From the NCBI GenBank assembly GCA_017472635.1, contig JAFUPU010000020.1, positions 1 through 64,000 on the forward strand: a stretch of DNA of 64,000 nucleotides. Direction: 5' to 3'. Shown here piece after piece: positions 8,503 to 16,939 of this stretch; the stretch's first letter is position 1; each line of letters begins with the position of its first letter. The stretch comes from Bacteroidaceae bacterium. GTDB taxonomy: Bacteria; Bacteroidota; Bacteroidia; Bacteroidales; Bacteroidaceae. The position numbers and the translations under genes are program-made. The notes under the pieces were generated by a model. It saw only the letters and a list, made by a program, of their open reading frames with translations. It searched no databases and was not told the origin of the DNA.

Positions 8503-10452
8503 CTAAAATACTAAGATGTTTCCTCCACCGGTAGGAATTTCGAAAGTCACTATGCCGTTTTTCTTTGCTTTGATTGTACGTTTCAATGGCATAAGTGTTT
8601 TGGCATCATCGCTATAGAGCGTTGCCTCTTCGCCTTTTTCCAACATGGGCAGAGCCAGTTTAAGCTTCAGGGGCTTGTCGGTTGCATTGATGCCTGCCAC
8701 ATACCAAGTGTCACCGCTACGACGTGCCAACACACAGTATTTGCCAGGATATCCCTCGATGAAACGGGTTTCATCCCAAGTGGTCGGTACTTCACGCATG
8801 AAGTCGATGGAAATAGCCGGAGCATCGGTCAAGTTGTTGGGTGCAAGGGCAAAGTTCTGGATGGGGTTTTGGAAGAGGACAGCCGTAGCCAGCTGGAAGA
8901 CATCGGTCGTGCGACGGATGCGTCCCTTGCTGTTTGTACGGTCGTGACGCTTGTTGAGCAATGTGCCGCCAAACTCCATGCTGCCGACTGCATTACGGAT
9001 GAACGGGTGGAGAGAAGCGTTAAAAGCCTCAGCATCGTCGAACTTTTGGTCGAAAATGAGGTTTTCGGATGCCAACACGGCTTCACTGCCCACATAGTTC
9101 GGATACATACGTTCCCATCCACGCGGAAGGGTGCATCCGTGGAAGATAATCATCAGTCCATAGTCGTTGGCATCGCTGAGGATATCTTCATAGAGTTTCA
9201 TCATCTCTTGCTTGTCGCTACCGAAGAAATCGACTTTCAACCCTTTCACCCCCATTTTTTTCAGCCATTTCATCTCAGCTTTGCGAGCAATGGAGGTGTG
9301 CATGCGTCCGCGGGGTCCCTGCGGGGCATCGTTCCAATATCCGTTAGAGTTATACCAAAGGAATACGTCAACGCCCTTTTGTTGTGCCTGACGGATGAGT
9401 TCTTCGACTTTTTCATATCCGATTTGCTTGTCCCACAACCCATCAATGAGCACATACTCCCATCCCATGGCTGCTGCCAACTCGATATAGGCTTGGGTGT
9501 CTTTGTAGTTGACCGCACGGTCTTGCCACATAATCCAGGGCCAGGTAGAGCGTCCGTACTTATATGCAACAGAAGGTTCGTAGAGAGGTTTCACCACATC
9601 GAATGGAATGGTGGTCTCGACGATGGGTGTAAGTGTCTCGCCCACAGTGATTGTACGCCACGGAGTTTCACCGGGCAGACTTACACCGGGTGTGGAACTT
9701 CCTAATCCGTTCATCTCTCCCTCGTGGGGAAACTCGATGTTATAGCGTCCGTCGGCAGTACCTTCGCTCAGGTGAGATGCCACATAGAGGCTGCTCACTC
9801 CCGTTTCGCTGATGAGCACCCATCCATCGTTGCCTACATGAAAGAGGCAAGGGAAGGTGTATCCGCACTTGTTTTGGGTGGGTTCACCCATCTTTGCATC
9901 AGGCTTGTAAGGCTCTTCGTAGCTGGGTTTTGTGCGTTTCCACCCCTTCATGGGGAGTGACTGCTCACACAAGAAGGTGGTGGAGTGGTCGGGCAGGTTG
10001 AAACCCGTAGCCTCGCGTTTGACGACACTGCTGAGTTTGTCATCAAAAGGCATCAGGATGTATTTGAAAGCAATGTTGTTGTTGCTGACCTGGAAGACCA
10101 CTTGCACCGAACGGTTGTCGGCGGTGGTCAACGTACATGTCTGCTGGTTGGCAAGGTAATGTACATGGCTGGTCTTGATGGTGCTTAACGAATAGCAATC
10201 TTCAACTTGCGTGAGGTTACCTCTTTTGAGAGTGACTCCTTGACTGAAGTCGGTCATGTCGGTGACCAGCCCTAAAGGCGATTGCTCCAACATGGTTTTT
10301 TCTTTGTAGGTAACAGTGTAGAAAGGTGAGCCGGCTTGTTGGCTGATGGTTACCTTCAGCAGGCTGTCGGGGCTGTATACCTGAATATCTTCGGCAAGCA
10401 GCGAAGTAGCCGGGATGGCAAACAACAGTGGCAGAAAAAACTTTTTCATCAT
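8503..10452 (-). CDS. GH97 family alpha-glycosidase, retaining type (alpha-galactosidase-like)
   Basis: 649 aa, signal peptide MMKKFFLPLLFAIPATSLLA (start could also be the second Met). Three GH97 parts are visible: N-terminal beta-sandwich (about 22-280), catalytic TIM barrel (about 290-560, 'STWPWIMWQD', 'YVLIDGLWD') and a C-terminal beta domain. In the barrel the sequence 'GLKVDFFGSD' has Asp408 at the nucleophile position of retaining GH97 enzymes; inverting members such as SusB use Glu elsewhere. 'NYVGSEAVLASEN' holds the likely acid/base Glu457. This points to alpha-galactosidase or a related activity in the periplasm, by family knowledge. A terminator separates it from the upstream GH51 gene, so it may have its own promoter. 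Confidence 0.92.
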   Translation of the reverse strand: MMKKFFLPLLFAIPATSLLAEDIQVYSPDSLLKVTISQQAGSPFYTVTYKEKTMLEQSPLGLVTDMTDFSQGVTLKRGNLTQVEDCYSLSTIKTSHVHYLANQQTCTLTTADNRSVQVVFQVSNNNIAFKYILMPFDDKLSSVVKREATGFNLPDHSTTFLCEQSLPMKGWKRTKPSYEEPYKPDAKMGEPTQNKCGYTFPCLFHVGNDGWVLISETGVSSLYVASHLSEGTADGRYNIEFPHEGEMNGLGSSTPGVSLPGETPWRTITVGETLTPIVETTIPFDVVKPLYEPSVAYKYGRSTWPWIMWQDRAVNYKDTQAYIELAAAMGWEYVLIDGLWDKQIGYEKVEELIRQAQQKGVDVFLWYNSNGYWNDAPQGPRGRMHTSIARKAEMKWLKKMGVKGLKVDFFGSDKQEMMKLYEDILSDANDYGLMIIFHGCTLPRGWERMYPNYVGSEAVLASENLIFDQKFDDAEAFNASLHPFIRNAVGSMEFGGTLLNKRHDRTNSKGRIRRTTDVFQLATAVLFQNPIQNFALAPNNLTDAPAISIDFMREVPTTWDETRFIEGYPGKYCVLARRSGDTWYVAGINATDKPLKLKLALPMLEKGEEATLYSDDAKTLMPLKRTIKAKKNGIVTFEIPTGGGNILVF

Positions 10453-10489
10453 AACAATGTATTATGGATTAAAGATGTATAAATAAGAA

Positions 10490-10541
10490 ACAGGTATCCT
10501 GCATCGCCCGACTTGCAGTATGGTCTATGCAGGATTCCTGT
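10490..10541 (-). terminator. Terminator after the GH51 gene
   Basis: Inverted repeat ACAGGTATCCTGCA (10490-10503) with TGCAGGATTCCTGT (10528-10541), one mismatch, lies just past the GH51 stop on the minus strand and is followed by a loose U-rich run. Confidence 0.65.
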
Positions 10542-10553
10542 TATATGAAAGCG

Positions 10554-12545
10554 TCATTTACCGTTTTTCACAAACTTATAGATGGCAAATGTCTTTGCAC
10601 CGATTTCGGTATTCAAGGTGTTTCCATCGATGTGGAGGTCTGTTTCTACGGGTACAATATTGTTCGGGTTGTCGACGGTATTATCTTTCATAATGTCTGA
10701 AGTGGCAAGAGTGATGAGCTTACCTTCGGTCAACGTGGTCTTCTTTCTCAGTCCGTCGAATCGCAATGTGATGGGTTGTGCCTTTTCGCTGACATTGATT
10801 ACTTTCACAATGTAGCAGTTTGCATCCTTGTCCCATACGGCACTGGCAAAGAGTCCGTCTTGTCCCTCTTGACCGCTGACGGGCTGTTTGTCCATGGTCA
10901 GTGTCAACACATGGGTACCCTTGTTGTGTGAGTAAAGCTGTTGCACATAGTAGCTGCAGGTACGCACCGAGCGGAGGTTGTCAAACCAAATCATATCGGG
11001 ACGCCATTGCCATCCTTCGACGTGTGCAAACAGGGGGGCATAAGTTGCCATGTGAACGATGTCGGCATTGCGCTCGAGGTTAGTCATAAAGGCAGCTTCA
11101 AGCAGGGCGGCATTGAAGTGGTTCCACTTCTTGCCTTTTCCGTGACAAGCATATTCGCCGGCAAAGACGCGAGGTCCCTTGCGGTCGTACTTGTCGTAAC
11201 GGTTGCCTTGTGCGAGGAACCAACTTTCGGGACGATAGAAGTGTTCGTCTACCAGGTCTACTTTCAAGCGTTTCATTTCAGGCCACAGGTAGTCGAAGTC
11301 TTTGCCTTCGGAGTTAGGACCGGATGAACCGACAATCTGCATATTGGGATAAGCCTTGCGGATAGCTTTCATAAACACTTCCAGCCGCTCGGGATAGAGG
11401 CTTCCCCATTGTTCGTTTCCGATGCCGATGAACTTGAGGTTGAAAGGTGCCGGATGTCCCATTTCGGCACGGAGTTTTCCCCAGGTTGTTGTGGTATCTC
11501 CATTGGCAAATTCAATCAGGTCAAGAGCATCTTGCACAAAGGGTTGCAACTCGTCGACATGGGCATGTGCCTTGGGGTCATTGTTTTGGTATTGGCAAGC
11601 AAGACCGACGTTCAAGATGGGGAGTGGCTCTGCACCAATCTCTTCAGAGAGTAGGAAGTATTCATAGAATCCGAGTCCATAGCTCTGGTAATAGTCGGCA
11701 TAGAAGCGGTGTGCGAAGGTTCCCTGCCAACGGTTTTCGTTCAAAGGTCGGTTTTCTACCGGACCTACCGACTTTTTCCAGTCGTAGCGTGTCTCAAGGT
11801 CTGTACCCTCTACAATACATCCTCCGGGGAAGCGGAAGACTCCGGGATGGATGTCTGCAAGTGCCTGTACAAGGTCTTTGCGCAATCCGTTTTCATGTCC
11901 GTTCCATGTGTCTACGGGGAAGAGTGAGGGATGTTCGATGTCTGCTCCGTTTTGTCCGCGCAGGAAGACGCGGAAGGTTGCCTTCTCTTCAGTTGCTTTG
12001 GGAGTAAGTTCCACCTCATACTTCTTCCAGTCCGCTGAGTTTACTGTGATTTCAGCAGCCGCCAACTCTTGGCGTTCACCCATTGAGTGGGGTTGTGCTA
12101 TTTCCACCTTCAGTTTGGCTGTGCCCTCGGGTTTTGCTGTCCGTGCCCATACGGTGAAACGGTATTTCTCGCCTTTTTTCACACCTATACCGAAGAATCC
12201 TTCGTTTTCTATCGCGGTATGTTTGTGTCCGTGTCCGCTACCATTCAACCGCAAGTAGTGTGGGTTACGGTCGAAAGGACCTCCTTCACTCTTCAGTTCA
12301 ACCTTTCCTGCCGTTTTCCATCCCTGTAGGTGGTTTCCCGGAAACTCGAAAGAGCGGTTTTTGATGAGTTCTGCATACAATCCGCCATCGGCAGCATAGT
12401 TGATGTCTTCAAAAAACAGTCCGTACATGGTAGGCTGTATTTCCGCGCCCAGTTTCTTGGTATTGATTACCAGTTCGTGGCTTGTGGTTTGGGCTGTAAC
12501 CGTAAGGCTTGCTGCCAAAGCCAATGTTGTCAATAGTGTTTTCAT
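10554..12545 (-). CDS. GH51 alpha-L-arabinofuranosidase with carbohydrate-binding insert
   Basis: 663 aa, signal peptide MKTLLTTLALAASLTVTAQ. 'PTMYGLFFEDINYAADGGLYAE' starts the catalytic domain. A CBM4/9-like beta domain appears to be inserted at about 70-210, where short GH51 enzymes have none. Catalytic residues are seen: acid/base Glu378 in 'GIGNEQWG' and nucleophile Glu464 in 'VFAGEYACHG'. 'VDEHFY' (432-437) is also conserved. The C-terminal beta domain ends near 660. It removes terminal arabinofuranose from arabinan or arabinoxylan, by family. The gene starts 21 bases after the SufE stop in the same direction, so it is probably cotranscribed with sufE and the M28 gene, an odd combination with no clear metabolic logic. 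Confidence 0.93.
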   Translation of the reverse strand: MKTLLTTLALAASLTVTAQTTSHELVINTKKLGAEIQPTMYGLFFEDINYAADGGLYAELIKNRSFEFPGNHLQGWKTAGKVELKSEGGPFDRNPHYLRLNGSGHGHKHTAIENEGFFGIGVKKGEKYRFTVWARTAKPEGTAKLKVEIAQPHSMGERQELAAAEITVNSADWKKYEVELTPKATEEKATFRVFLRGQNGADIEHPSLFPVDTWNGHENGLRKDLVQALADIHPGVFRFPGGCIVEGTDLETRYDWKKSVGPVENRPLNENRWQGTFAHRFYADYYQSYGLGFYEYFLLSEEIGAEPLPILNVGLACQYQNNDPKAHAHVDELQPFVQDALDLIEFANGDTTTTWGKLRAEMGHPAPFNLKFIGIGNEQWGSLYPERLEVFMKAIRKAYPNMQIVGSSGPNSEGKDFDYLWPEMKRLKVDLVDEHFYRPESWFLAQGNRYDKYDRKGPRVFAGEYACHGKGKKWNHFNAALLEAAFMTNLERNADIVHMATYAPLFAHVEGWQWRPDMIWFDNLRSVRTCSYYVQQLYSHNKGTHVLTLTMDKQPVSGQEGQDGLFASAVWDKDANCYIVKVINVSEKAQPITLRFDGLRKKTTLTEGKLITLATSDIMKDNTVDNPNNIVPVETDLHIDGNTLNTEIGAKTFAIYKFVKNGK

Positions 12546-12566
12546 ATGTTTTAAAACCAGCGTTTA

Positions 12567-12995
12567 TTATTTTTTCATTGCTTTGAATGCCAATGCATAG
12601 GCACGCATCTGTTTGACCATGGCAAGCAGTCCGTTGCTCCGGGTGGGGGAAAGGTGCTCGCGCAATCCTATCTTTTCGATGAAATAGAGTTGGCTCTCCA
12701 ATATCTCGTCGGGGGTGTGACCCGAAGTCACTTGTATCAGCAAAGCGATGATGCCTTTTACTATCAGCGCGTCGCTTTCGGCTTGGAAGTATACGTTTCC
12801 ATCTTCGGCATATTCTGCCCAAAGCCATACGCGACTCTGACACCCTTCAATCAGGTTCTGCTCTGTCTTATATTCGGGTGGAAGTGGAGGCTGTTCGTTA
12901 CCTAAGTCTATCAACAGTTGGTACCGGTCCATCCAGTCCTCCAGTTCGCTGAACTCTTCAATTACCTCTTCTTGCAGTTCGTCTATAGTCTTCAT
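12567..12995 (-). CDS. sufE: SufE-type cysteine desulfuration protein
   Basis: 142 aa, the usual length for SufE. The sulfur-accepting Cys52 lies in 'IEGCQSRVW', the family signature, and 'VKGIIALLIQV' and 'FIEKIGLREHLSPTRSNGL' are the other conserved blocks. SufE takes persulfide sulfur from a SufS cysteine desulfurase and passes it to the SufBCD scaffold for Fe-S cluster assembly in the cytoplasm. No suf partner genes are nearby. It sits between the M28 lipoprotein gene (51 bases upstream) and the GH51 gene (21 bases downstream). Confidence 0.95.
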   Translation of the reverse strand: MKTIDELQEEVIEEFSELEDWMDRYQLLIDLGNEQPPLPPEYKTEQNLIEGCQSRVWLWAEYAEDGNVYFQAESDALIVKGIIALLIQVTSGHTPDEILESQLYFIEKIGLREHLSPTRSNGLLAMVKQMRAYALAFKAMKK

Positions 12996-13046
12996 TTGTA
13001 CGTTATCTGAATTTGTTTGCTTTTGCTTATCAGCTTTGTGAATAGG

Positions 13047-14057
13047 TTATTTCTCTTCATACACCACCGCCATCACTGTCTGTCCCACGGCTTTCAAGGT
13101 TGCCCGGTCGATGTGTTGCATGTTGTCGTTCACGGTGTGCCAGGTAGGTCCGAAGGTCGACTGTTCGCACTCCGTATCCATGGGGATGATATCAATACAA
13201 GGTATCCGTGCTATGCGGTTGACCGGCAAATGGTCGTCGGTTACATATCCTCCCCGCCCTTTGGGAAAGTAGGCTCCATAGCCCAGTTGGTGTGCTTTGT
13301 TCCAAACCTTTTCTACGATGGCAGGTGCATATTCGCGCGAGAATCCTTCGGGATAGAATGTGGCTCCGGGCGCTCCCACCATATCCAACAAGATGCCGTA
13401 TCGTGCGTTATATCCGGGCGTATGAGGAGTACGGCTCCAATATTTCGAGCCCAAACACCAGGTGTCTTCCTGCAGATCTTCTCTGAATGCAGGCACTCCA
13501 TAGTCCTCCACGTCAAACAAGATAATGTCTACCCCCAATGCCGGTCCCTCTTTCCCCGCTATATTCCGTGCTATTTCCAACAATATTCCTACTCCACTGG
13601 CTCCATCATTGGCACCATCGACCGGTGTATGGTAATTGGCCGGGTCAGGGTCGTTGTCAGCCCAGGGACGACAATCCCAATGAGCACATAGCAGGATTCG
13701 TTTTTTGCTTTCAGGCTTGTAAGAGGCAATAATGTTCTGCATGGGCAGGCTGATGCCTTCAAATGCCTGTACGTTTCCTGTCTGCCGGGTTACAGTCAGT
13801 CCCCAGTCGGCTAACGTAGTTGCCAGGTAATCGGCACATTGTTTCCATGCCGCACTGCCGGGTACCCGTGGACCTAAAGCGACTTGTCGTTCTATATAGC
13901 TGAAAGCACTGTCGGGGTCGAAAACGGGAATGGTGACAGAAGAGGCAGGCAGAGGTTCAGGTTGTTTCTGTCCACCGCACGCCACCATCGCAAGTGTGAC
14001 TGAAAGTAGCATAGCAAACAAGCAGTTTCTGTTACTATTTAATCTTTTCATTTTCAT
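13047..14057 (-). CDS. M28-family zinc lipoprotein, glutaminyl-cyclase-like
   Basis: 336 aa from MKMKRLNSNRN (an alternative Met is two codons later). A -7 box at 14076-14083 excludes the much longer upstream reading frame. The signal ends with lipobox AMVAC. The metal-site blocks of the M28 fold are present: 'LLCAHWDCRPWADNDP' (His126, Asp128), 'GANDGASGVGILLEIA', 'ILFDVEDYG' and 'VTDDHLPVNRIARIPCIDII'. The block order and spacing resemble bacterial glutaminyl-peptide cyclotransferases, which form N-terminal pyroglutamate on exported proteins. That is common in T9SS-bearing Bacteroidetes, where many mature proteins begin with Gln, as several do here. An aminopeptidase role is the alternative. 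Confidence 0.88.
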   Translation of the reverse strand: MKMKRLNSNRNCLFAMLLSVTLAMVACGGQKQPEPLPASSVTIPVFDPDSAFSYIERQVALGPRVPGSAAWKQCADYLATTLADWGLTVTRQTGNVQAFEGISLPMQNIIASYKPESKKRILLCAHWDCRPWADNDPDPANYHTPVDGANDGASGVGILLEIARNIAGKEGPALGVDIILFDVEDYGVPAFREDLQEDTWCLGSKYWSRTPHTPGYNARYGILLDMVGAPGATFYPEGFSREYAPAIVEKVWNKAHQLGYGAYFPKGRGGYVTDDHLPVNRIARIPCIDIIPMDTECEQSTFGPTWHTVNDNMQHIDRATLKAVGQTVMAVVYEEK

Positions 14058-14075
14058 GCGTTCGTAGAATTTTGG

Positions 14076-14083
14076 CAAATATA
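14076..14083 (-). promoter_or_regulatory. -7 box TATATTTG upstream of the M28 gene
   Basis: On the minus strand this reads TATATTTG, fitting TAnnTTTG, about 20 bases before ATG 14057. It fixes the start of the M28 gene. Confidence 0.65.
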
Positions 14084-14179
14084 CAAAAAAGCAGGCAGAG
14101 CAAGAAATATTCTTAACGTAAGATAACGGGGAGAGGGGTAAAATACCCGTTTTATACCGCTTCTCTTCTGACTCTTGTA

Positions 14180-15934
14180 TTACGATTGTTGTACCTGCTT
14201 CATCACTCTGAGGAAGTTTCCACCCCAGATGCGGGCAATATCTTCTTCTGAATACCGTGCACGCAAGAGATGACGGGTGAAGTTTGTCAGCTCTGCGGCA
14301 GATGCACATCCGATGATTCCTCCGTCTCCGTCAAAGTCTGTCCCGATGCCTACATGCTCCACTCCCATAATGTCAACCATGTGGTTGAGGTGGGCAATGG
14401 CATCCTGGATGGTAGCCGGTTCGTTCTCGCGCAAGAATCCGCTGTACAGGCAGACTTGTGCCACCCCTCCGGCAGCTGCCAAAGCACGCAGTTGTTCATC
14501 GGTAAGGTTGCGTGGATGATTGCACAGGCTGCGGCTCGACGAATGAGAACAGATGATAGGTTTTGCACTTATCTGCAGAGCATCATAGAAACTCTTTTCA
14601 GCAGCATGCGACAGGTCTACCATCATACCGGTACGGTTCATCTCGCGGATGACCTGCTCGCCAAAGAGACTGATTCCCCCGTGTTCGTTTGCTCCACGGG
14701 CAGAATCACAGATGTCATTATCGCCATTGTGACAGAGGGTCATATAGATTACTCCCCGCTTCCTGAACCGTTCGACATTTGCAATGTCTTTTCCTATCGC
14801 ATATCCGTTTTCTATACCTAATAATATGGATTTCTTTCCGACTGCTTTGTTGTTGTACAGCTCTTCTTGGTTGTGAGCAATCTCAATTGCCTGGTGGTTT
14901 TGAGCCACCATCTGCTCTATTTCGTCCAGCAGCTTGTCGGCTTTGGCTGTTGCAGCCAATAGCGACTCGTTGTCGCGTCCGCCCTGCTTCAGGTATGCCA
15001 CCATGACGGTTGCATCCAGTCTGCCCTCTGTCATTTTGTGCAAATCAACCAATATCTTGGGGTCGCGTGTATGGAACTGTATCTGTTGGTCGAAAAACAT
15101 GGGTGTGTCGCAATGCGAATCAAGAGTCAGCGTCCGTTCATGCAATCTTTTGACCTTATTATATAAGGAGGCTTCATCCACGAGCCACCTGAACAGTGGC
15201 AGCATGCTCTCATCATCAGCCAATATCATGCACTCGGGATGCCATTGTACCCCTATCATCGGTTTATGTTCGACCGATTCGATGGCTTCGATAATTCCGT
15301 CAGCCGCACGGGCTGTCACTTGAAATCCGGGTGCCGGAGTCTTCACCGCTTGGTGGTGGAACGAGTTGACTGCCAGTTTCTCTTCGCCTCCGAAGAGTTG
15401 TGCCAACAAGCTGTCGGGCTGTACATGCACAGTATGCGAGGGGTAACTGCGGTCCAGCTCCTGGCTGTGTTTGACGGTAGTCCCTTCGGCTTGTGTCCAA
15501 ATGTCCTGATAAAGTTCTCCTCCCAAGGCAGCAATCATGATTTGGATGCCCCTGCAGATACCCAATACCGGGATTTGCCGGTCAGCAGCCAGTCGGGTCA
15601 TCAACAGTTCTTGTTTGTCGCGCCGATGGTTGATTGAACTCAATGCGCGTATAGGTTCTTCACCCAACCACAGGGGGTTGATGTCTCCACCACCTGTCAA
15701 AAGCAGGGCATCAACTTGTTCCAAGGTGCTCAACATGGCATCCGTTTCTTCATAGGGAGGAATGACAAACGGAGTTCCCCCGGCAGCAAGCACCGAGCGG
15801 ATATACCCTTCTGCAAGGGTACAGTTTCCTTCACTGAAATTTCCTGTAATTCCGATGAGGGGACGGCTCTTATAAGCCGGAAAAGAGGCATGCAGTTTCC
15901 CACAAGCCTCTTTCAGTTGGTATGTTCTATCCAT
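14180..15934 (-). CDS. Fusion: C26 gamma-glutamyl hydrolase domain plus M19 dipeptidase domain
   Basis: 584 aa from MDRTYQLKEACGKLH. Residues about 25-255 are a class I glutamine amidotransferase-like C26 domain: 'LLLTGGGDINP', nucleophile Cys127 in 'LGICRGIQ', and 'GVQWHPE'. Residues about 265-584 are a membrane-dipeptidase (M19) domain with zinc ligands: His274 and Asp276 in 'DSHCDTP', 'GIENGYAIG', 'MVDLSHA', 'ICSHSSSRSL', 'GIGTDFDGDG'. No signal peptide, so it acts in the cytoplasm. One chain could cut a gamma-glutamyl bond and then the resulting dipeptide, for example from gamma-glutamyl peptides; this is inference. It is last in the Lrp-DUF4491 operon, 13 bases after DUF4491. Confidence 0.9.
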   Translation of the reverse strand: MDRTYQLKEACGKLHASFPAYKSRPLIGITGNFSEGNCTLAEGYIRSVLAAGGTPFVIPPYEETDAMLSTLEQVDALLLTGGGDINPLWLGEEPIRALSSINHRRDKQELLMTRLAADRQIPVLGICRGIQIMIAALGGELYQDIWTQAEGTTVKHSQELDRSYPSHTVHVQPDSLLAQLFGGEEKLAVNSFHHQAVKTPAPGFQVTARAADGIIEAIESVEHKPMIGVQWHPECMILADDESMLPLFRWLVDEASLYNKVKRLHERTLTLDSHCDTPMFFDQQIQFHTRDPKILVDLHKMTEGRLDATVMVAYLKQGGRDNESLLAATAKADKLLDEIEQMVAQNHQAIEIAHNQEELYNNKAVGKKSILLGIENGYAIGKDIANVERFRKRGVIYMTLCHNGDNDICDSARGANEHGGISLFGEQVIREMNRTGMMVDLSHAAEKSFYDALQISAKPIICSHSSSRSLCNHPRNLTDEQLRALAAAGGVAQVCLYSGFLRENEPATIQDAIAHLNHMVDIMGVEHVGIGTDFDGDGGIIGCASAAELTNFTRHLLRARYSEEDIARIWGGNFLRVMKQVQQS

Positions 15935-15947
15935 ATACGATATAGGT

Positions 15948-16259
15948 TTAAAACTTATAAGTACGTTTCGGGTTCTTGGGGAACCACCCTTTGCGCACAC
16001 GCTCCTCTTGGTCGAAGACCTCCTTTATTGTCCAGAATGAGGAGAAGGCAAAAACCCCGAGCAACGATGAGATGATGAGGTCTGCCACATATATCGAGGC
16101 TGCTACACCAGCCACTCCCAAGAGCAGGAATACCCACCAGCAACGGGTGCCGAAGTAGTATTCACATTTGATGACTATCGGATGAAACAACCCGATAATC
16201 AGAAAAGTGCAAATACCGATGAATAGTCCTGCCAGGTGAAGTTCACTTAATATTTCCAT
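15948..16259 (-). CDS. DUF4491 family small membrane protein
   Basis: 103 aa from MEILSELHLAG; an upstream Met (16283) would overlap the Lrp stop and adds residues not typical of the family. Three hydrophobic segments are visible: about 8-25 ('LFIGICTFLIIGLFHPIVI'), 38-55 ('WWVFLLLGVAGVAASIYVA'), and 57-75. The conserved tail 'FSSFWTIKEVFDQEERVRKGWFPKNPKR' is the hallmark of DUF4491. Function unknown. It is cotranscribed with an Lrp-type regulator upstream and a peptide hydrolase downstream, which hints at a link to amino acid or peptide handling. Confidence 0.88.
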   Translation of the reverse strand: MEILSELHLAGLFIGICTFLIIGLFHPIVIKCEYYFGTRCWWVFLLLGVAGVAASIYVADLIISSLLGVFAFSSFWTIKEVFDQEERVRKGWFPKNPKRTYKF

Positions 16260-16272
16260 CGCCAAGGTGTGA

Positions 16273-16731
16273 CTATTCGCCAATGGGGATTTCTTTCTTT
16301 ATACTCTGATCAAGTGAGATGAGGGTCTCGGTTGAGTTTACTCCATGAATCTCCTGCATCTGGTTGTTCAACAGCTCCATCAGGTGTTCGTTGTCTCGTG
16401 CATAGAGTTTTACCATCATGGTATAAGGTCCTGTGGTAAAGTGACACTCCACTATCTCGGGGATTTTCATCAGTTGTTCCACCACGTTTTTATACATCGA
16501 GCCCTTCTCCAGCGTAATGCCCACGTATGTGCAAGTGTTGTACCCCAATGTTTTGGGGTTTACGTGGTATCCCGAGCCTATGATGACTCCCATATCAAAC
16601 AAATGTTGTACACGTTGGTGGATGGCTGCACGTGAAACACCACATTCTGCCGCAACATCTTTAAAAGGGATGCGCGCATTTTGGGAGATAATGCCCAAAA
16701 TCTGTCTGTCGAGACTGTCTATTTTATCCAT
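16273..16731 (-). CDS. Lrp/AsnC family transcriptional regulator
   Basis: 152 aa, the family's normal length. Residues 1-60 hold the HTH ('LDRQILGIISQNARIPFKDVAAECGVS', 'AIHQRVQHLFDMGVI'), and 65-145 the RAM effector domain ('YVGITLEKGS', 'VECHFTTGPYTMMVKLYARDNEHLMELL'). Members bind amino acids and act as dimers to octamers on DNA. It leads an operon with DUF4491 and the C26-M19 peptidase, so control of these genes is plausible. A -7 box lies 41 bases upstream of the start. Confidence 0.95.
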   Translation of the reverse strand: MDKIDSLDRQILGIISQNARIPFKDVAAECGVSRAAIHQRVQHLFDMGVIIGSGYHVNPKTLGYNTCTYVGITLEKGSMYKNVVEQLMKIPEIVECHFTTGPYTMMVKLYARDNEHLMELLNNQMQEIHGVNSTETLISLDQSIKKEIPIGE

Positions 16732-16771
16732 TATGTTCTTACTTGATTAATTAATCTTATCAAAAAGTAAG

Positions 16772-16779
16772 CAAATGTA
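16772..16779 (-). promoter_or_regulatory. -7 box TACATTTG upstream of the Lrp gene
   Basis: Minus-strand TACATTTG, 41 bases upstream of the Lrp start, fits TAnnTTTG. The surrounding sequence is AT-rich. Confidence 0.55.
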
Positions 16780-16867
16780 GGACTTTTTTTTCATTTATAC
16801 ACAAAAATAGAGAGAAAATATACCTGAATTTATCATTTTTAAGCAACCTGTTCAACTTTGACAAATA

Positions 16868-16900
16868 AAAAAAGGATATCCGGGGTTCGGGTATCCTTTT
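16868..16900 (-). terminator. Rho-independent terminator after the FKBP operon
   Basis: AAAAGGATATCC (16870s) pairs with GGGTATCCTTTT (16889-16900); on the minus strand the stem is followed by seven T. It lies 40 bases past the stop of the 290-aa FKBP gene. Confidence 0.85.
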
Positions 16901-16939
16901 CTATGTAAGGCAGCTTACTGCTTTCAGTCGACAACAGGT

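Noticed and set aside
8503..14057. A polysaccharide utilisation locus around GH97 and GH51
   Set aside because: No SusC/SusD genes or sensor are present, and sufE and the M28 gene share the unit with GH51.
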